Shown piece by piece: positions 60,720-64,000 of a stretch of 64,000 nucleotides of DNA. Source of the stretch: Saccharopolyspora aridisoli (GTDB lineage Bacteria > Actinomycetota > Actinomycetes > Mycobacteriales > Pseudonocardiaceae); assembly GCF_004348445.1 (NCBI RefSeq), contig NZ_SMKV01000022.1:35346-99345 (forward strand), written 5' to 3'. The translations under genes and the position numbers were made by a program. The notes beneath the pieces were generated by a model, which was not told the DNA's origin, did not search any database, and saw only the letters and a list, made by a program, of their open reading frames with translations. Position 1 is the stretch's first letter; the number at the start of each line of letters is the position of its first letter.

Positions 60720-61087
60720 GAAATGATCATCACCCATCACGTGTTGATCACATTCGTGGCTTCAGCGCAGAACGAAAAGACAGACGTGGGTGCGGGTCCG
60801 CCTGAACAACGCCACCACCCGGCATCGAAGGGCACAGCCTCATCCCACGTACGCCTCGATGGCGTCCACGGCGGCCAGGGCGCCGCCTGAGGAACGCACC
60901 GTCGCGCATGCGGGCGAGTCGGCGACTCATGTCAGGACTCGAATCGTTACTCGCCTTTGCGGGTTCAGCGTCGAGTGAAATCAATTCACCGGAGAACACC
61001 ACGTCACAAGCGCGGAAGAGGGGAGGGCGCGCCGCCTGGTCCTGGGAGGTGTTGCTGCGACCGTCGGCGGCGCGCCGGATCAGCGGG
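60720..61087. other. Intergenic region downstream of tetR
   Basis: 368 bases with no convincing gene. A 28-codon minus-strand fragment with G/C-biased third bases (ACATVRSSGGALAAVDAIEAY, ending at TGA near 60840) looks coding-like but has no clear start and no family that I recognise. It may be the end of a lost gene or chance. Confidence 0.35.
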
Positions 61088-61225
61088 TCAGTCGTAGCCG
61101 CGGATGACGTGGTTCTCGTCGTCTTCGGTCTCGGCTGGTTCCCGGCAGGTCTGGACAGGGAGGTCCAGGCCCACGTCCGGGTCGAAGGAGTCCTGCGGGG
61201 CAACTCGATGATCTGAGAGCGTCAT
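61088..61225 (-). CDS. 45-residue acidic peptide, possible precursor peptide
   Basis: ATG 61225 has GAGAGGAG eleven bases upstream and encodes MTLSDHRVAPQDSFDPDVGL, then DLPVQTCREPAETEDDENHV and IRGYD. The net charge is strongly negative, there is one cysteine, and no membrane helix. The upstream 200 bases on this strand are AT-richer (TTATAGAACTC) and look like a promoter. The short size, ordered N-terminal part and acidic C-terminal part recall ribosomal peptide precursors (RiPPs), but no modifying enzyme is adjacent. No family was recognised. Confidence 0.5.
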   Translation of the reverse strand: MTLSDHRVAPQDSFDPDVGLDLPVQTCREPAETEDDENHVIRGYD

Positions 61226-61438
61226 GGCGGGGCTCCTCTCGGAAATGGATTTCACCGGCCGATCGTCCTTCTCCAGTGGGCAGATCGCATGTGGGGCGCG
61301 CCACACGCACTGGGGAATCCCTCGGATGAGCTGGCTTTCTTCCTCAACATTGAGTTCTATAACGTCAGTGGTGGCTGAAATAAGTGCTCACGTGAACGCC
61401 CCACCCATGCCCGCGCGAAGACGCAGATCACGCCCCGA

Positions 61439-62986
61439 TCAGGCACCGGGGGTCAGGCGCGTGCCGACTCGCGTGCCGAGGAAGTCGCCGCCTTCGACGA
61501 CGGTCCTGCCTGCCAGGCACACCCACGGGATTCCCGCCGGTGCCCGCATCGGGTCCTGGTAGTCGCCGACGTCCACGACGGTGTCGGCGTCGAAGGCCAC
61601 GAGGTCGGCGACCTTTCCCGGGGCGATCAGACCGCGGTCGGGGATCCGGAACGCCCCGGCGGGAAGGGAGGTCATGCGGCGGATGGCCTCGGGCAGCTCC
61701 AGCACGCCGCGTTCGCGGACGTAGCGGCCCAGGACTCGGGGGAACGTGCCGGTCATGCGCGGGTGCGGTCTGCCGCCGCTGCCGGGTGGCAGCCCGTCGG
61801 AACCGATCATCGTGCGGGTGTCGCGGAGGGCGAGTTCGAGGTCGTCCTCGTGCATCGAGAAGTGGATCATCGCCACTCGGAGCTCTTCGGTCACCAGCAG
61901 GTCGATGAGGGCGCTGATCGGGTCGGTGCTCCGGGCGTCGGCGATGTCGGCGAGGGTGCGTCCCTCGTGGCGGTGGCTGGTCGTGGTGGCGATGAGGATG
62001 CGGTTCCAGTGGGTGGTGTAGCCGATCGCGGCGGTGAGTTCGGAGTGCGCGGTGGAGGCGGTGAGCTTGGCGAGGGTGTGCCCGGAGTCGCCGCCGAGGT
62101 AGTCGGTGGGCAGCACCGAGGTGAGGGTGGTGGAGGAGGCGGTGTAGGGGTAGACGTCCTGGTGGACGTCGTGTCCGGTCTCGCGGGCCTGGTGGATGCG
62201 GTCGAGGGCGTCGGGCATCCCGTCCCACTCGCGCGGGGCGGTGGCCTTGAGGTGCGACAGGTGGGTGCGGCCAGCGACGTGGCCGATGCGCAGGGCTTCG
62301 TCGATGGCGTCGAGGAGGTGGTGGCCTTCGTCGCGCATGTGGGTGGCGTAGAGGCCGTTGCCGCCGAGGACCGCGGCCAGCGCGGTGAGCTCGTCGGTGG
62401 TGGCGAACAGGGCCGGTGGGTAGATCAGGCTGCTGGAGAGTCCGAAAGCGCCTGCGGTCATGCCTTCTTCGAGCATCGCGCGCATGTGGTTCAGGACGTC
62501 GGCGTCGGGGGCCGCGTCGGTCATGCCGGTGGCGGCGACGCGCAGGGTGCCGTGGCCGATGAGCGGGCAGTGGTTGGTGATGTGGCCTGCGGCGTCGGTG
62601 GCGTGGAAGAGCTCGGCGAAGCTGGTCCAGGTGGTGTTCAGGGGTGGGAAGAGGCGTTGCAGGAACGCGTTGTGGACCTCGGCGTGGGTGGTGATGCGGG
62701 GTGCGAGGCTGAATCCGCAGTTGCCGACGACTTCGGTGGTGACGCCCTGCAGGATCTTGGTGGTGTCGTGTTCGGTGAGCAGGGGTGCGTTGTCGGCGTG
62801 CGAGTGGACGTCGATGAAGCCGGGTGCGAGGACGAGTCCGGTGAGGTCGCGTCGGGGGTGGTGTTCGGGCAGCGTGCCGGGTGGTTCGACGGCGGTGATG
62901 TGGTGGTCGTCGATGAGGACGTCGGCGGGGCGCAGGGGTGTGCCGGTGCCGTCGGCGATGAGTGCTCCGGTGAGCAGCTCGGTCAT
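61439..62986 (-). CDS. N-acyl-D-amino-acid deacylase / D-aminoacylase-type amidohydrolase
   Basis: A 515-residue zinc amidohydrolase with the D-aminoacylase pattern. GLVLAPGFIDVHSHAD (HxH metal pair) is at about 52-66, TTEVVGNCGFSLAP with the family Cys follows, then GAFGLSSSLIYPP, TATHMRDEG-like YATHMRDEG, LSHLKATAPREWDG, MIGSDGLPPGSGGRPHPRMTGTFPRVLG and APGKVADLVAFD. It removes the acyl group from N-acyl-D-amino acids, or is a related dihydroorotase-like enzyme. The ATG at 62986 has AGGAAGA nearby. It lies upstream of the small-peptide gene on the same strand, 213 bases apart. Confidence 0.92.
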   Translation of the reverse strand: MTELLTGALIADGTGTPLRPADVLIDDHHITAVEPPGTLPEHHPRRDLTGLVLAPGFIDVHSHADNAPLLTEHDTTKILQGVTTEVVGNCGFSLAPRITTHAEVHNAFLQRLFPPLNTTWTSFAELFHATDAAGHITNHCPLIGHGTLRVAATGMTDAAPDADVLNHMRAMLEEGMTAGAFGLSSSLIYPPALFATTDELTALAAVLGGNGLYATHMRDEGHHLLDAIDEALRIGHVAGRTHLSHLKATAPREWDGMPDALDRIHQARETGHDVHQDVYPYTASSTTLTSVLPTDYLGGDSGHTLAKLTASTAHSELTAAIGYTTHWNRILIATTTSHRHEGRTLADIADARSTDPISALIDLLVTEELRVAMIHFSMHEDDLELALRDTRTMIGSDGLPPGSGGRPHPRMTGTFPRVLGRYVRERGVLELPEAIRRMTSLPAGAFRIPDRGLIAPGKVADLVAFDADTVVDVGDYQDPMRAPAGIPWVCLAGRTVVEGGDFLGTRVGTRLTPGA

Positions 62987-63250
62987 GGGCGCGTCTTCCT
63001 GGGTGCTGGGTCTCGTCGGGAGATGCCGGCGGCTGTGCGTGGTGTTGTCGATGTTGTGGGAGGGGGGCGCGGTGTGCACGGTGAGTTGAAGGTTCCGGGC
63101 GGCATGTTGGTTCCGGTGGAGGGGCGATGTTCGTGGAGCCGGGGAACACGGTGACGTGTTCGCCGTACGCGCCGCCGTCGCTGGTGGCGGGAAGATCGGT
63201 GGTGCGGCGCAGAAGCGGATGGCTTCGTGTGCGGTGTTCACCACGCGACG
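62987..63250. other. Promoter side of the aminoacylase gene
   Basis: No gene recognised. The plus strand is rich in G and T (GTGGTG runs), as in the flanking coding DNA, so parts may be decayed coding sequence. Longer ORFs through it on both strands have no plausible protein pattern. Confidence 0.35.
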
Positions 63251-63448
63251 ATGTCGTACTCGATCGATGGTGCGAAGCTCGGTGAGGTGCTGCGCGTGGG
63301 CCGGGAGGAGTTGTCGGACGAGCACGTCGCGAGCGCTGCCGAGCGGGTGGATCCGCTGGCGCGGCAGACGAGCTTGGCGCGTGAGGTCCTCATCGAGCGG
63401 CTGATCAGGGGTTCCGGTCGCGGTTCGGGCTCGTGGAGGGGCCGGTGA
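63251..63448 (+). CDS. Hypothetical 65-residue protein
   Basis: ATG 63251 gives MSYSIDGAKLGEVLRVGREE, then LSDEHVASAAERVDPLARQT and SLAREVLIERLIRGSG with a Gly/Ser/Arg end. It reads like a small helical soluble protein, and codon bias is acceptable. No ribosome site is clear and nothing similar is known to me. It could be the end of a lost gene. Kept at low confidence. Confidence 0.3.
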   Translation: MSYSIDGAKLGEVLRVGREELSDEHVASAAERVDPLARQTSLAREVLIERLIRGSGRGSGSWRGR

Positions 63449-63528
63449 GCGCGGTGGAGGGAGCTCGCGCTGGGGCGTCGGTCGAGTCGGCGTTCGCGGC
63501 GGATTCCTGGTTGTGGCGGGTGTCGTGA

Positions 63529-63753
63529 TCAGGTGATGACGTTGGGGACGCCGGGGGTGTTGCGTTTGCGGCGGAGCCAGATCTTGCGGGTGCCGTCGGC
63601 GTAGAGGAGTACGCGGGAGAGTTCCCAGCCGGAGTATTCGGCGTGAATGCTGAGTTGGGTCGCTGCGCTGATGCGGGTGGTGCCGGGTGGGAGGCGCAGC
63701 GGCCGGTATTCCCAGTCGGTGTCGGTCTCGATGTTCTCGGTTTGTGCGCTCAC
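63529..63753 (-). CDS. DUF5703 family protein
   Basis: A 74-residue protein. TDWEYRPLRLPPGTTR, then AEYSGWELSRVLLYADGTRKIWLRRK, is the pattern of the DUF5703 family, known only from actinobacteria. It is one small beta-rich domain of unknown function. GTG 63753 overlaps the stop codon of the upstream beta-propeller gene as GTGA, so they are cotranscribed. Confidence 0.8.
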   Translation of the reverse strand: MSAQTENIETDTDWEYRPLRLPPGTTRISAATQLSIHAEYSGWELSRVLLYADGTRKIWLRRKRNTPGVPNVIT

Positions 63754-64000
63754 ATTCTCACCACCTGGTATCCGGCGCCGTTGGCGGAGGCGATGTAGAG
63801 GGTTCGGGTGTCGGGGTCGATGGCGATGGTGTCGGGTTGGCTGATGGTGGGGATGCGGTGGCGTTCTTGGGGTTCGCCGCCTGCGATGTCGTAGCCGACG
63901 AGTTCGTTGGTGGCGGTGAGGGTGACCCAGGCGGTGTCGGTGGTGGGGTCGTAGGCGAGGGCGTAGGGGGCGCCGGGGACGGGGTAGCGCTGTTTGAGGA
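63750..64000 (-). CDS. Beta-propeller protein (YncE/NHL-type), C-terminal part
   Basis: The gene runs off the right edge; about 82 C-terminal residues are visible. YALAYDPTTDTAWVTLTATN, ELVGYDIAGGEP and PDTIAIDPDTRTLYIASAN are two typical propeller blades with the rule D-x-x-T-x-x-x-W/Y-V/I. Such proteins bind ligands, or act as lactonases, outside the cell or in the cytosol. The N-terminus, and so any signal peptide, lies outside the window. It overlaps the DUF5703 gene. Confidence 0.75.
   Translation of the reverse strand, partial: LKQRYPVPGAPYALAYDPTTDTAWVTLTATNELVGYDIAGGEPQERHRIPTISQPDTIAIDPDTRTLYIASANGAGYQVVRM

Noticed and set aside
60841..60927. A small minus-strand coding-like fragment (ACATVRSSGGALAAVDAIEAY)
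   Set aside because: No start codon, no ribosome site and no family, so it is only mentioned in the intergenic note.

Overview
The window is high-GC actinomycete DNA. Third codon positions are almost all G or C, GTG and TTG starts are common, and GGAGG-type ribosome binding sites are frequent. It encodes an arabinosyltransferase of the EmbA/B/C family (an arabinogalactan-type wall), a resuscitation-promoting factor behind a probable c-di-AMP riboswitch, MurT/GatD, Ku, and an EphD-like hydrolase-reductase fusion. Together these suggest a mycolata relative or, more likely, a member of the Pseudonocardiaceae such as Saccharopolyspora. The genus is an inference from gene content only.

0-12 kb: the end of an MFS transporter; a secreted endonuclease I; a lipid or xenobiotic-type operon on the minus strand (acyl-CoA ligase, short-chain dehydrogenase, nitronate monooxygenase-like flavoprotein, PadR regulator, NTF2-like protein); an MFS exporter; a second exported HNH-type nuclease; and a two-gene TAXI-TRAP transporter. 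11.3-12.3 kb is a decayed IS200/IS605-type insertion. 12-20 kb: Sua5/YrdC-like protein, an LLM flavin monooxygenase, a cold-shock protein, a nitrobindin-like protein, and the arabinosyltransferase. An AEC permease at 20.1 kb is frameshifted near its 3' end.

21-29.4 kb reads as one catabolic island around a LysR regulator. Leftward lie two CoA-transferase subunits, a MaoC-like hydratase and a BisC-type molybdoenzyme. Rightward lie a metabolite:H+ symporter and a cyclase-family amidohydrolase. Two intergenic regions share candidate LysR half sites. 29.5-38.8 kb holds an RluA pseudouridine synthase, a tiny zinc-ribbon protein, a DHA2 exporter with a U32-like protein opposite an IclR regulator, a universal stress protein, a subtilase, a lone phytoene synthase and Ku.

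38.9-51.9 kb is the most informative region. selA and selB lie about 5 kb from a three-gene formate dehydrogenase operon. The catalytic subunit of that operon has an in-frame TGA in the FdnG selenocysteine context, followed by a bacterial SECIS-like hairpin, so the two adjacent reading frames are one selenoprotein. Between selAB and fdh lies an operon of an alpha/beta-hydrolase-SDR fusion, a PF10118-type diiron protein and a ferredoxin-type reductase, then a PPOX-type flavoprotein and a small decayed patch.

52-60.7 kb is cell-wall and housekeeping: riboswitch plus Rpf, MurT-GatD, a MurJ-like flippase, YkvA, DoxX, a FadE25-like acyl-CoA dehydrogenase, and a TetR regulator flanked by two copies of one palindrome. 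60.7-64 kb holds an orphan 45-residue peptide, a D-aminoacylase-type amidohydrolase, a DUF5703 protein and the end of a beta-propeller protein. No CRISPR array, rRNA, complete tRNA or intact transposon was seen.
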